Positions 8,808 to 16,523 of a DNA stretch of 64,000 bases are shown in pieces. The position numbers and the translations under genes are program-made. The notes beneath the pieces are model-generated. The model was not told the origin of the DNA. It worked only from the letters and a program-made list of their open reading frames with translations, and ran no database searches. Every line of letters begins with the position of its first letter. Within the stretch, counting starts at the first letter, position 1. The stretch spans positions 715,601-779,600 of the forward strand of contig JAFDYV010000004.1 of the NCBI GenBank assembly GCA_018267275.1, written 5' to 3'. Source of the stretch: Bacteroidota bacterium. Its GTDB lineage: Bacteria > Bacteroidota > Bacteroidia > Cytophagales > Cyclobacteriaceae.

Positions 8808-8838
8808 TTTGTATAGTTAGGAATCCTTACTATATTTG
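8808..8838 (+). promoter_or_regulatory. Bacteroidota-type promoter with a palindromic operator in its spacer
   Basis: TTTG at 8808-8811 and TATATTTG at 8831-8838, separated by 19 bp, match the Bacteroidota consensus (TTTG, then TAnnTTTG) exactly. The spacer and the start of the -7 box form a 23-bp odd palindrome at 8812-8834 (outer arms TATAGT/ACTATA, inner AGGA/TCCT), matching in 10 of 11 pairs. A repressor bound there would block the polymerase. The ATG of the first protoglobin gene is at 8872. Confidence 0.8.
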
Positions 8839-8871
8839 TATCCTAATTTATCCCAACCAAAAACACACATT

Positions 8872-9450
8872 ATGGAATTAACCATTAAAGGGTACGCCTA
8901 CGGGCATGTGGCGCAATCACCTGTAAGCATTGCGGATTTAGAGCTCTTAAAGAAGACTGTTCTTTTTGATGCAGAAGATGAAAAATACCTTAAGCTGGCA
9001 GGGGAAGTACTCAAAGACCAAACTGATCAGGTGTTGGATTTTTGGTACGGTTTTGTAGGCGCGAATGCTCATTTGGTTCACTACTTTGGAAAGAATGGTA
9101 CACCCAACATGGAGTACCTGACCGCTGTACGTGCCCGGTTTGGGCAGTGGATCATCGATCTATGTACGAAGCCATATGATCAAACCTGGCTGAACTATCA
9201 ACACGAGATTGCACTGCGACATCACTCTGCCAAGAAAAACAAAACAGATCAAGTTGATGCGGAGCCGATCATCCACTATCGGTATATGGTTGCTTTTATT
9301 TTCCCGATCACCGCCACTATCAAATCATTTCTGGCAAGTAAAGGACACGATACTTCTACAGTAGAAAAGATGCATGCAGCCTGGTTTAAAGCGGTAACGC
9401 TTACGGTCATTCTTTGGACTTACCCCTATATCAATAAGAATGAATTCTAA
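8872..9450 (+). CDS. Protoglobin (cytoplasmic)
   Basis: The 192-residue product resembles archaeal/bacterial single-domain protoglobins over its whole length: start G-Y-A-Y-G, then L-D-F-W-Y-G-F-V-G (Trp58 and Tyr59, distal pocket), Y-Q-H-E-I-A-L-R-H-H (proximal heme His in 117/118), S-A-K-K-N-K-T-D, and the end Y-P-Y-I-N-K-N-E-F. Protoglobins bind O2, CO and NO on heme. It has no sensor or output domain and no signal peptide. The Met at 8872 matches the family start, and the gene lies just behind the promoter/operator at 8808-8838. A paralog follows 32 bp after the stop. Confidence 0.92.
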   Translation: MELTIKGYAYGHVAQSPVSIADLELLKKTVLFDAEDEKYLKLAGEVLKDQTDQVLDFWYGFVGANAHLVHYFGKNGTPNMEYLTAVRARFGQWIIDLCTKPYDQTWLNYQHEIALRHHSAKKNKTDQVDAEPIIHYRYMVAFIFPITATIKSFLASKGHDTSTVEKMHAAWFKAVTLTVILWTYPYINKNEF

Positions 9451-9482
9451 ATAATTATCCAAACGAAAAAATCAAAACAATT

Positions 9483-10130
9483 ATGAAAATTGTATTACTG
9501 TTAACCGTATTGGCATTTGCCTCTGTTGGCTTTGCCCAGCAAACCAAAGTTCCTGCCGGATATACGTATGGCACCAGCCAAATCAAAAAATCACCCGTTT
9601 CTTTAGAAGAGCTAAAACTTCTTCAGCAGTCTTTGCTTTTTGGTGAAGAAGACATCAAGTATTTACGGATGTCCCACAACATCTTGAAAGATCAAACAAA
9701 TGACATCTTAGATGTTTGGTACGGGTTTGTTGCATCTACCCCGCAGCTGGTCTATTTTTTTGGAAATAAAACCACAGGAAAACCCGATGGTGAATACCTG
9801 GCGAAAGTGCGTGAACGGTTCGGCATGTGGATTTTGCAAACAGCCGAAGCCAACTATGACCAGAAATGGCTAGACTATCAACATGAGATCGGATTGCGAC
9901 ACCATTCTGCCAAGAAAAACAAAACGGATAATGTTAACTCTGTCCCAATTATTAACTATCGCTACATACCAGCTTTGACCATACCTGTGACTACAACATT
10001 AAAACCCTTTCTGGCCAAAAAGGGAAACAGCGCAGAGGAAGTAGAAAAAATGCATGCCGCGTGGGTAAAATCAGTGCTGCTACAATCTATCCTGTGGGGC
10101 CAACCATATATCAATAAGGGCGAATTTTAA
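9483..10130 (+). CDS. Protoglobin with signal peptide (predicted periplasmic)
   Basis: The 215-residue product begins with a clear signal peptide (M-K-I-V-L-L-L-T-V-L, cleavage after V-G-F-A near residue 18). A complete protoglobin follows: G-Y-T-Y-G, L-D-V-W-Y-G-F-V (Trp79, Tyr80), Y-Q-H-E-I-G-L-R-H-H (His140/141), S-A-K-K-N-K-T-D and P-Y-I-N-K-G-E-F. It is clearly a paralog of the preceding gene and probably cotranscribed with it (32 bp apart). Protoglobins are normally cytoplasmic, so an exported copy is unusual. It would place a gas- or NO-binding heme protein in the periplasm. A 9-bp hairpin follows the stop. Confidence 0.9.
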   Translation: MKIVLLLTVLAFASVGFAQQTKVPAGYTYGTSQIKKSPVSLEELKLLQQSLLFGEEDIKYLRMSHNILKDQTNDILDVWYGFVASTPQLVYFFGNKTTGKPDGEYLAKVRERFGMWILQTAEANYDQKWLDYQHEIGLRHHSAKKNKTDNVNSVPIINYRYIPALTIPVTTTLKPFLAKKGNSAEEVEKMHAAWVKSVLLQSILWGQPYINKGEF

Positions 10131-10144
10131 GCACCAACAAAACA

Positions 10145-10170
10145 TAAGGCAGATCGTTTGGTCTGCCTTA
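10145..10170 (+). terminator. Hairpin after the protoglobin pair, probable terminator
   Basis: A perfect 9-bp stem (TAAGGCAGA at 10145-10153, TCTGCCTTA at 10162-10170) with an 8-nt loop lies 15 bp after the stop. No T-run follows, so it may be a weak terminator or an mRNA 3'-stabilising hairpin. Confidence 0.5.
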
Positions 10171-10226
10171 ACCTAATCCGCCCTGGCAACCTGATTTTTA
10201 ACATTTAGATTAAACTGTTACATAAT

Positions 10227-10487
10227 ATGAGAGTAGACGTTTTTGACACTTACGTTGTCAGGAAAAATGGACAACTCATGAATTTTGATATTCTAGTTCC
10301 GGAGGGTGTTGACGCAGATCATGTATACCGCTATGGACGAGCCTATCTAGAGTCGAAGGGTGAAGGAAATCAATCGCTCACCGCTACTGAATGCCGACTT
10401 TGCCACGTAGAACAGGCAACGGAATCGGTAGCTATTGAAATTCGCAAAACGGGCTATTGCATTGTGGAGTTACACGGGTGCGACTGA
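10227..10487 (+). CDS. DUF2024 family protein
   Basis: This compact 86-residue protein begins M-R-V-D-V-F-D-T-Y-V and carries C-R-L-C-H (Cys56, Cys59, His60) and a final G-Y-C-I-V-E-L-H-G-C. These features match the DUF2024 family, which has no assigned function. The CxxCH motif could bind a metal or act in redox chemistry. It lies between the protoglobin pair and a MarR regulator that also has a Cys cluster. Confidence 0.78.
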   Translation: MRVDVFDTYVVRKNGQLMNFDILVPEGVDADHVYRYGRAYLESKGEGNQSLTATECRLCHVEQATESVAIEIRKTGYCIVELHGCD

Positions 10488-10514
10488 GTGAAATTTCAAT
10501 ATAACACTTCGATC

Positions 10515-10541
10515 AGCAAAAACAGTATTTTGGTTTTTGCT
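10515..10541 (+). terminator. Possible hairpin terminator of the DUF2024 gene
   Basis: A 9-bp stem (AGCAAAAAC at 10515-10523, GTTTTTGCT at 10533-10541) lies 28 bp after the DUF2024 stop. The T-rich run is inside the 3' arm rather than after it, so termination is uncertain. Confidence 0.35.
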
Positions 10542-10621
10542 CGGCAACTAATTGCAGAACCTATTGAAGGTCAGCTTGCAAAAAAACAAACAAGCATTAT
10601 TGAACAAGTCGTATCTTTCGA

Positions 10622-10636
10622 ACCTGATTAACAGGT
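10622..10636. promoter_or_regulatory. Candidate inverted-repeat operator upstream of the MarR gene
   Basis: ACCTG at 10622-10626 and CAGGT at 10632-10636 form a perfect 5-bp inverted repeat with a 5-bp spacer. It ends 21 bp before the MarR start codon, where an autoregulatory site would be expected. Short arms make this tentative. Confidence 0.3.
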
Positions 10637-10657
10637 ATCAAAGTTTTGACAAATTTC

Positions 10658-11263
10658 ATGGGTAGTTTTTTTGATCTGACACTTCAGAATAAAAATTTAG
10701 ATGCCAAGATTGCAGCTGGACTTGAGCGGCTATCAAGTGCATTTCGGGTGTTGTTGTGGGAACAAGCGAAAGAATATGGACTCAGTCCGATTCAAATTCA
10801 AATATTAATTTTCCTAAAATATCACAACCAGAAATTCCTGAACGTCAGTTACCTGGCTAAGGAAATGAACGTGACTAAACCTACTGTTAGCGATGCGGTG
10901 CGCGTGTTGGAACAAAAGTCACTAATTAAGAAAACCGCGGATTCGATTGACACCCGGAGCTACAGCATTCAACTGACGGCTGCCGGAAAACGGATGGTAG
11001 AAAAAACAGAATCGTACGCATCATCAGTACAACAGTTGATCTCTAAAATCAAGTTATCAAACAAAGAATTGATTTGGGACGCGTTAAGTTCTTTGATTTT
11101 TGAGTTGAATAGATCGAACATTCTCACCGTGCAAAGAACATGTTTCAATTGCTCCTTCTTTAAAAAGGGTATACCTCATCAATGTAGCTTACTTAATATA
11201 CCACTTCAGGCATCTGACATACGCCTCGACTGCCCTGAATTTGCTGATATGACCACTCATTAA
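10658..11263 (+). CDS. MarR-family regulator with C-terminal four-cysteine motif
   Basis: The 201-residue product has a MarR winged-helix domain: L-A-K-E-M-N-V-T-K-P-T-V-S-D-A-V-R-V-L-E as recognition helix, then the wing with D-T-R-S-Y. An appended C-terminal tail carries Cys162 and Cys165 (C-F-N-C), Cys176 (H-Q-C) and Cys192 (L-D-C-P-E-F). Four cysteines in this spacing suggest a zinc or iron-sulfur site that would make DNA binding respond to redox state, NO or metals (inference). The ATG at 10658 is preferred over an in-frame TTG at 10646. The gene closes the globin/DUF2024 cluster. Confidence 0.85.
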   Translation: MGSFFDLTLQNKNLDAKIAAGLERLSSAFRVLLWEQAKEYGLSPIQIQILIFLKYHNQKFLNVSYLAKEMNVTKPTVSDAVRVLEQKSLIKKTADSIDTRSYSIQLTAAGKRMVEKTESYASSVQQLISKIKLSNKELIWDALSSLIFELNRSNILTVQRTCFNCSFFKKGIPHQCSLLNIPLQASDIRLDCPEFADMTTH

Positions 11264-11405
11264 GTTTATACAAACACTGACGCTCTTCTTCAATATTCTT
11301 TCAGAAGACAAAATATTCACAACTTTTTTTGGATAAAGAATTAGTTTTGGGCAAAAATAAAAACGTCTAAAATTGAAAGTTGCAGGCATGACAGACTCAA
11401 ATACT

Positions 11406-12461
11406 ATGAAAGCAACCCAGAAAATTCTTCCAATACTTTTGCTCCTCGTTTTATTCGCATTTGGTTGTAGCAAAAATGATGAAAATCCTGTGACGCCAAG
11501 TGCAAACATCACATTTTCAACCTCGCCATTTGATTTGCAAGGTGTCAATGCAAAATTTGCGAAAGACATCGCCTATGACAGCAAAGACAGGACCCAGTTT
11601 GACATATGGCTACCTACCTCCAACTCACCCACCGGCTTGGTCATTTATGTGCACGGTGGCGGGTTTACCAGTGGTGATAAAGATTTTGTTTACACAGTTC
11701 AGTCAGGCGGAGCTTGGGATTTTCCGGCTGACATTCGGTTTTTACTTCAAAACAATATTGCGTTTGCAACAATTCGTTATACGTTATTAAGCCCCACAGG
11801 CGAAACACAAGGAGTTAAAAAGTCCATGGCTGATGTTAGAAGGGCTTTGCAATACATAAGATCCCGGTCAAATGATTTCAATATTGACAAGTCTAAAATA
11901 ATTCTGGCAGGTAACTCTGCAGGTGCAGGCACCTCTCTTTGGATAGCATTTAATAATGACTTTGCTGATGTCCAAAATAGTGATTTGGTGTTAAGGGAAT
12001 CAACCAGAGTAAAAGGCGTAGTGGCCAGAGAAACACAGTCAAGTTACAATATCGAAGAGCGATGGGTAAACAATGTATTTGTCGATTATGGTCTCACGTG
12101 GTCACAAATATTGGCTAACGAAACAGGGAACATTCAAAAAATCTACGGGGTCTCCTCAAATGCACAGTACGAATCGGCTGCAATTGATACATACAGGGCA
12201 GAAGTTGATATGTTGTCTTTACTGTCCTCTGATGATCCTGAAATTTGGATAAACAATACACTGAGAGATGTTGTCAATCCTTACAATCCTTTTAATCCTG
12301 ACATCCCTTCGCACCACGCTTTTCACGCGAGGGAATTGAAAAAAAAGGCAGATGCTGTCGGGGTTAAAAATATTTCCTACTACGGCAAAAACCCGGTACT
12401 GTATTCACATCCAAGTAGCGAGACCTGGACTCAATTCTGTAAGCGAAAAATTAACGAATAG
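11406..12461 (+). CDS. Alpha/beta-hydrolase esterase lipoprotein
   Basis: The 351-residue product begins with a lipoprotein signal (I-L-L-L-L-V-L-F-A-F-G-C, lipid-bearing Cys near residue 21). A carboxylesterase/BD-FAE-type alpha/beta hydrolase follows, with oxyanion motif H-G-G-G and nucleophile elbow G-N-S-A-G-A-G. It is probably anchored in the outer or inner membrane and acts on an ester; the substrate is unknown. The ATG at 11406 puts the lipobox at the usual distance. A 142-bp AT-rich gap separates it from the MarR gene. Confidence 0.83.
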   Translation: MKATQKILPILLLLVLFAFGCSKNDENPVTPSANITFSTSPFDLQGVNAKFAKDIAYDSKDRTQFDIWLPTSNSPTGLVIYVHGGGFTSGDKDFVYTVQSGGAWDFPADIRFLLQNNIAFATIRYTLLSPTGETQGVKKSMADVRRALQYIRSRSNDFNIDKSKIILAGNSAGAGTSLWIAFNNDFADVQNSDLVLRESTRVKGVVARETQSSYNIEERWVNNVFVDYGLTWSQILANETGNIQKIYGVSSNAQYESAAIDTYRAEVDMLSLLSSDDPEIWINNTLRDVVNPYNPFNPDIPSHHAFHARELKKKADAVGVKNISYYGKNPVLYSHPSSETWTQFCKRKINE

Positions 12462-12521
12462 CGGTGTGAAGTATTTGTTCACAAAAGCTATCGACTTTAG
12501 TTTTTTCAACGATCGGCAGAT

Positions 12522-13139
12522 ATGAACCTCAAAAGACTACACTTCTTTTCGGGATTGACTATTGCGGTGTTCATAGCGCTGCACTTATTCAATCACGGCT
12601 ACAGTATTGTGGGTGCCAACAAACACATTGAATTGATGACGACTTTGCGGCTTTTCTATCGCCATATTGTCGTGGAGTCTATTTTACTTATAGCCATTGG
12701 CATTCAAATTTATTCTGGGCTCAAACTCTTCAATGCGAAACGACATAGCGCCAATACTTTTTTTGAGAAACTACATGTTTGGACGGGACTAAACTTGGCA
12801 TTTTTCTTTGTCATTCATTTGAGTGCCGTTTTCGCAGGCCGGTTTATTCTCCGACTCGACACCAATTTTTACTTTGGCGTTGCCGGGCTCAACTCATTTC
12901 CGGCCAATTTGTTTTTTATTCCTTATTACGCACTTGCCATTCTTTCTTTTTTTGGGCATGTGGCTGCCATTCATAGCCAGAAAATGACAAAGCAAATTGT
13001 AGGCTTGACTCCCCACGCTCAAGCACGTTTGATTTTGATTTTGGGAGTTATCTCAACCGTAGCAATATTCTATGGGCTCACCAACCAATTCCATGGCGTA
13101 ACGATACCAAACGAGTATAACATACTCATCGGAAAATAA
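12522..13139 (+). CDS. Multi-spanning membrane protein of unknown function
   Basis: The 205-residue product has about five hydrophobic helices with histidines inside or near them (A-L-H-L-F-N-H-G, F-Y-R-H, K-L-H-V-W-T-G, F-V-I-H-L, F-G-H-V). The arrangement resembles small di-heme cytochrome b or succinate-dehydrogenase-anchor proteins, so heme binding is possible but not shown. It is followed by two small membrane-protein genes on the same strand, perhaps one operon. Confidence 0.65.
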   Translation: MNLKRLHFFSGLTIAVFIALHLFNHGYSIVGANKHIELMTTLRLFYRHIVVESILLIAIGIQIYSGLKLFNAKRHSANTFFEKLHVWTGLNLAFFFVIHLSAVFAGRFILRLDTNFYFGVAGLNSFPANLFFIPYYALAILSFFGHVAAIHSQKMTKQIVGLTPHAQARLILILGVISTVAIFYGLTNQFHGVTIPNEYNILIGK

Positions 13140-13214
13140 ACGCGCGAAATCAGTAATAAAAGTTTTAAGCGCCTGTAATTCTTTCGCCTCAAACCCTACT
13201 AACTGGAAAAATGA

Positions 13215-13439
13215 ATGATGGAAAAGAAAAAATTGCTTTTTGGCAAGTATGCGCTTACGGTAGGCATTGTCGCTGGTTTTGTCTTTCTAGCAGCACTTTT
13301 TACTGTTCTCGATTCAAGTTCTGATGTTTCTGATACGATGACTTGGGTAGCGATTGCTGCCAGTTCCATGTCGGTTTTTCTATCTTCTATGGAAACGCAA
13401 AAGAAAAAATCTTGCAAAACATCAACCCCTAAAGTATGA
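13215..13439 (+). CDS. Small membrane protein, unknown
   Basis: This 74-residue protein has two hydrophobic segments (about 11-30 and 42-58) separated by D-S-S-S-D-V-S-D-T, and a Lys-rich tail. No family is recognised. Its TGA overlaps the next gene's ATG (ATGA at 13436-13439), which supports it being real and coupled to the next gene. Confidence 0.55.
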   Translation: MMEKKKLLFGKYALTVGIVAGFVFLAALFTVLDSSSDVSDTMTWVAIAASSMSVFLSSMETQKKKSCKTSTPKV

Positions 13440-13816
13440 CCACAACAAAAGAAAACGTTAAACCCAAAGACCTTACTTTTAAGTACAACCGATTTCTGTA
13501 CGGAGCATTGGTGCTGCTGGGGCTTTACTTTTTGTTGTTCAAAAAAGATATTTCCACAGCCATGTCAAATTTTGGGATCGCACTAATATTCGATCCGTTT
13601 GACCAAAAAGTGCTGTGGAATAATCGTCCTGCTTACCAACAGATTTGGTTAATTTTTCACCTAAGTATTGTGTTTGGCTTGTTGGGCATTATGCTTTACA
13701 ACTGGCTGGCTCGGCAACCCCAAATTTTATCTCGTTTGTGTTCTTTTGAATGGGTTTTTGTTGGAATGCAAATAGTCTATCGAGTTTCAGAAACGAAACG
13801 TTGCATCGCCTCTTAG
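13436..13816 (+). CDS. Small membrane protein, unknown
   Basis: This 126-residue protein has two clear membrane helices (about residues 20-37 and 75-93) and no recognised family. It overlaps the upstream 74-residue gene by 4 bp. The last about 25 residues after W-L-A-R-Q look unlike membrane-protein sequence, so the original C-terminus may have been changed by a frameshift; this is a guess. It converges on the LytTR operon. Confidence 0.5.
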   Translation: MTTTKENVKPKDLTFKYNRFLYGALVLLGLYFLLFKKDISTAMSNFGIALIFDPFDQKVLWNNRPAYQQIWLIFHLSIVFGLLGIMLYNWLARQPQILSRLCSFEWVFVGMQIVYRVSETKRCIAS

Positions 13817-13856
13817 CCGTAGTTTGTTGTTCGATTCCGCTAACAGGGCACATGGG

Positions 13857-14564
13857 TTAACCAAAGATTAATTTCACCAATTCCTCTTTTCGTTCTCGGC
13901 TAATGGGTATTTGCGCCTTACCCACTTCAAGCATGTTACCATCGAGTGATCGCACCTTATTTTTCGCAACCATAAATGACTTGTGAACCCTCAGAAACTG
14001 GGGTGAGGGAAGTACTAACTCCAAATTTTTAAAGGTTTCGAGGGTGATGAATGTTTTTTGTTCGGTAACTATTTTCACGTATTCTTTCAATCCCTCGATA
14101 AAAAGAATATCATCAAAAGAAATTCGGTAGAGTTTGCCGTCTGCTTTGATGGACAAGTACTGAGTATTTGTCGCTTGCGCAGTTGGTCCACTCTCTTTTC
14201 TTGATCTTATGAACTCAACGGCTTTTTGCGTGGCTTGCAAAAAACGATCAAACGAAAATGGCTTTACCAGGTAGTCTACTGCACCTAACTCAAATGCTTC
14301 GACCGCATATTCGGAATACGCAGTTGTAAAAATCGTGACTGGCCGGTACGGCAGTGTTTTTAAGAATAGATTTCCATTAATGGCGGGCATTTGAATATCC
14401 AGATAGAGCAATTCGATGGCATTTTGTTGCAGCACCTCCATTGCATCAAGCGGAGTTTTTACTTTACCCACAATGTCAATCATCGGCAACTGACCAGCAA
14501 AGGTTTCAAGAACATTCAATGCCAGGTATTCATCATCAACGAGTAGTGTCTTAATCTTATCCAT
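13857..14564 (-). CDS. LytTR-type response regulator
   Basis: The 235-residue product has a receiver domain (acidic pocket Asp10-Asp11, phosphoacceptor Asp56 in L-D-I-Q-M-P, Lys in Y-L-V-K-P) and a C-terminal LytTR DNA-binding domain (L-F-I-E-G-L-K-E-Y-V-K-I, F-L-R-V-H-K-S-F-M-V, I-P-I-S-R). It is the partner of the LytS-like kinase immediately upstream, which it overlaps by 8 bp. Such pairs in Bacteroidota usually control nearby membrane or envelope genes. Confidence 0.93.
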   Translation of the reverse strand: MDKIKTLLVDDEYLALNVLETFAGQLPMIDIVGKVKTPLDAMEVLQQNAIELLYLDIQMPAINGNLFLKTLPYRPVTIFTTAYSEYAVEAFELGAVDYLVKPFSFDRFLQATQKAVEFIRSRKESGPTAQATNTQYLSIKADGKLYRISFDDILFIEGLKEYVKIVTEQKTFITLETFKNLELVLPSPQFLRVHKSFMVAKNKVRSLDGNMLEVGKAQIPISRERKEELVKLIFG

Positions 14565-15612
14565 TGCGTTTATCTATTTCTAAAACAACTGCAAAGGTGT
14601 TCGTTTCCTCCGTGAATGTTAACGAATGACGGTTCGGATACAATAGCGCCAGTCGCTGTTTGATGTTTTCGAGGCCGATTCCTCCAGTGGCCCGCGTATG
14701 TTGAGATTGTGCATCTGTTGAATTCTTCAAGCTAACGCGAATGACTCCGTTCTTTTCTTCTAGAACAATCGAAATAAAGGCATTAGGTGCATGGTGAATG
14801 TTGCCATGCTTGAAACAATTTTCAACCAATGGGATCAGTATCATAGGCTCTATCAAAACATCTGGTGATGATAATGAAGAAGTAAACGTTATCGCAAGGG
14901 TTTTTTCACTTTTTAATTGGTTTAGCACAATCATTTTCTTGATTTGTTCGATCTCGTTTGATAATAACACATGCTCGTTTTTGCTTTCATAAAGCGCATA
15001 CCGCAACACATCTGATAGAAGTAATACCATTTCGGTTGCTTGTGGTGCTTTCCCAATTGTCAACGAATAAATGTTATTGAGGGAATTAAACAAAAAATGA
15101 GGACTTATTTGGGCTTTTAGAAAATTCAGCTGTTGTTGTTGTTGACTGAAAATGATTAGTTGATACTCCTTTTCCTTACGCGATCGATTAATCAACAAGC
15201 CATAGAATAGACTAATTGCCAAAACCATCAATGTACTGGCTCCCGAGAAGAGGTATTTCCAGCTTGCACTGATTGGGTAAGATTTCAAGTATTGACTGAG
15301 ATAAAATGAATTAACGGCAAACCGGATGCAGGTGATTGATACCATTAATGCAATTAGCAACAAAATGTAAACCAAATATTGTTGTGTTTCAATAAACCGA
15401 TTGACGAAGTAGATGTTGGTATAATAGGCTACTATCAGCGCACCCACGTTGAAGAATGAGAATGTGAGTGCATGTTCAAAAGACGTAACATTAGAAATTA
15501 AAATAGCGGTAAAAACCAGAATCACCAGCCAGGTTACGCTGTTGGTTACCCACACCAAAGGTTTATCCTTCAGCTTTTGAAATCCATCGGAAAAAAAATC
15601 AACTACATCCAA
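14557..15612 (-). CDS. LytS-like sensor histidine kinase (His_kinase domain)
   Basis: The 351-residue product has about four membrane helices in residues 20-140, then the LytS-type phosphoacceptor block Q-I-S-P-H-F-L-F-N-S-L-N-N with His172, and an ATPase domain with L-V-E-N-C-F-K-H-G (N box) and G-G-I-G-L-E-N (G box). It lacks a periplasmic sensor domain, so it may sense a membrane signal. No in-frame ATG exists near the N-terminus; the likely start is TTG at 15612, 5 bp after the stop of the upstream beta-barrel gene, so it is probably translated by coupling. Confidence 0.9.
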   Translation of the reverse strand: MDVVDFFSDGFQKLKDKPLVWVTNSVTWLVILVFTAILISNVTSFEHALTFSFFNVGALIVAYYTNIYFVNRFIETQQYLVYILLLIALMVSITCIRFAVNSFYLSQYLKSYPISASWKYLFSGASTLMVLAISLFYGLLINRSRKEKEYQLIIFSQQQQQLNFLKAQISPHFLFNSLNNIYSLTIGKAPQATEMVLLLSDVLRYALYESKNEHVLLSNEIEQIKKMIVLNQLKSEKTLAITFTSSLSSPDVLIEPMILIPLVENCFKHGNIHHAPNAFISIVLEEKNGVIRVSLKNSTDAQSQHTRATGGIGLENIKQRLALLYPNRHSLTFTEETNTFAVVLEIDKRNG

Positions 15613-15617
15613 GACAT

Positions 15618-16307
15618 TTAATTTCTCCCGAATTTATAAACAAAAAAGACATTGATGCTAGGTAGGTATCCGTAATCCAGATAGGTGGTTTTAAGTTCGG
15701 CATCTACCAGGGTGCTGAGTGTTTCAAGCGCACGTTGTGGTGATTCTACATAGCTAGAGGAGGCTATTGTCTTGGCAAAACTAAATTCAGTATGAAGTTC
15801 AATTTTAGGATTTGCAAATGTGAATCTTCTGCCATACAAGATACCCACATTGTACAAATCGGAGGCAAGCGTTAAAGTGACTGGGTTTGAATTGTTCTGT
15901 CTCGGCCTTGTAGGGTAAGACGCTACTGATACGTTAAAGGCTGCCTCCACGGCACTCACAGGAGTATCGGCAGCGTTTAAATGAATCCACGAACCCAACG
16001 CGCCAACATAATTTTTTCCAAAATGATAGTTACCACCCACCTGCGTAATCACGCCAAAATTAAACGCACTGTTTAAGACATTCACAATTTCCTGCTCTAC
16101 ACCCAATGCATTCAGTAAGTTTAAAATCACCGCATCGTAAGGTTTTGTCAAGACGCCAACTTGAGCATTGGCTGACCATTTTGGATGAAAATGATAATCG
16201 TACTGAACGGCATACTGAATAGGAAACTGAGTACCGATTTTTAATGAATGCTGTGCCAACAGTGAGACGGGCAAAGTGGCAAATAGGAAGAAGAGTAGTT
16301 TATTCAT
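15618..16307 (-). CDS. Exported beta-barrel-like protein, first gene of the LytS/LytTR operon
   Basis: The 229-residue product has a signal peptide ending in S-L-L-A-Q near residue 19. Short alternating hydrophobic strands follow, ending in an aromatic strand (N-V-F-F-V-Y-K-F-G-R-N), as in outer-membrane beta-barrels. No specific family is recognised. It precedes the kinase/regulator genes by 5 bp, so the barrel protein and its two-component system seem to be cotranscribed. Confidence 0.65.
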   Translation of the reverse strand: MNKLLFFLFATLPVSLLAQHSLKIGTQFPIQYAVQYDYHFHPKWSANAQVGVLTKPYDAVILNLLNALGVEQEIVNVLNSAFNFGVITQVGGNYHFGKNYVGALGSWIHLNAADTPVSAVEAAFNVSVASYPTRPRQNNSNPVTLTLASDLYNVGILYGRRFTFANPKIELHTEFSFAKTIASSSYVESPQRALETLSTLVDAELKTTYLDYGYLPSINVFFVYKFGRN

Positions 16308-16523
16308 ATTGGTATTTAGCGGGTTAAGTATATGTTAAAATAAATTTCCCTTTCGAAAATTTAAACAAACAGACGATTTATACCTACCAATTGCACAAAC
16401 CGGATGATAATGTCTTTTGTGCAGGTCATGTACAGTATAAGGCGGTTGGTTGAAAAGCAGAATTTTCACTTAAACCTTTGGCTAACATCGCTATCTGAAA
16501 GGCCAAACAAAAATTAAAAAAAG

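Noticed and set aside
10511..10541. Small RNA gene suggested by the hairpin after DUF2024
   Set aside because: A single A/T-rich hairpin with no promoter or terminator context is better read as a weak terminator.
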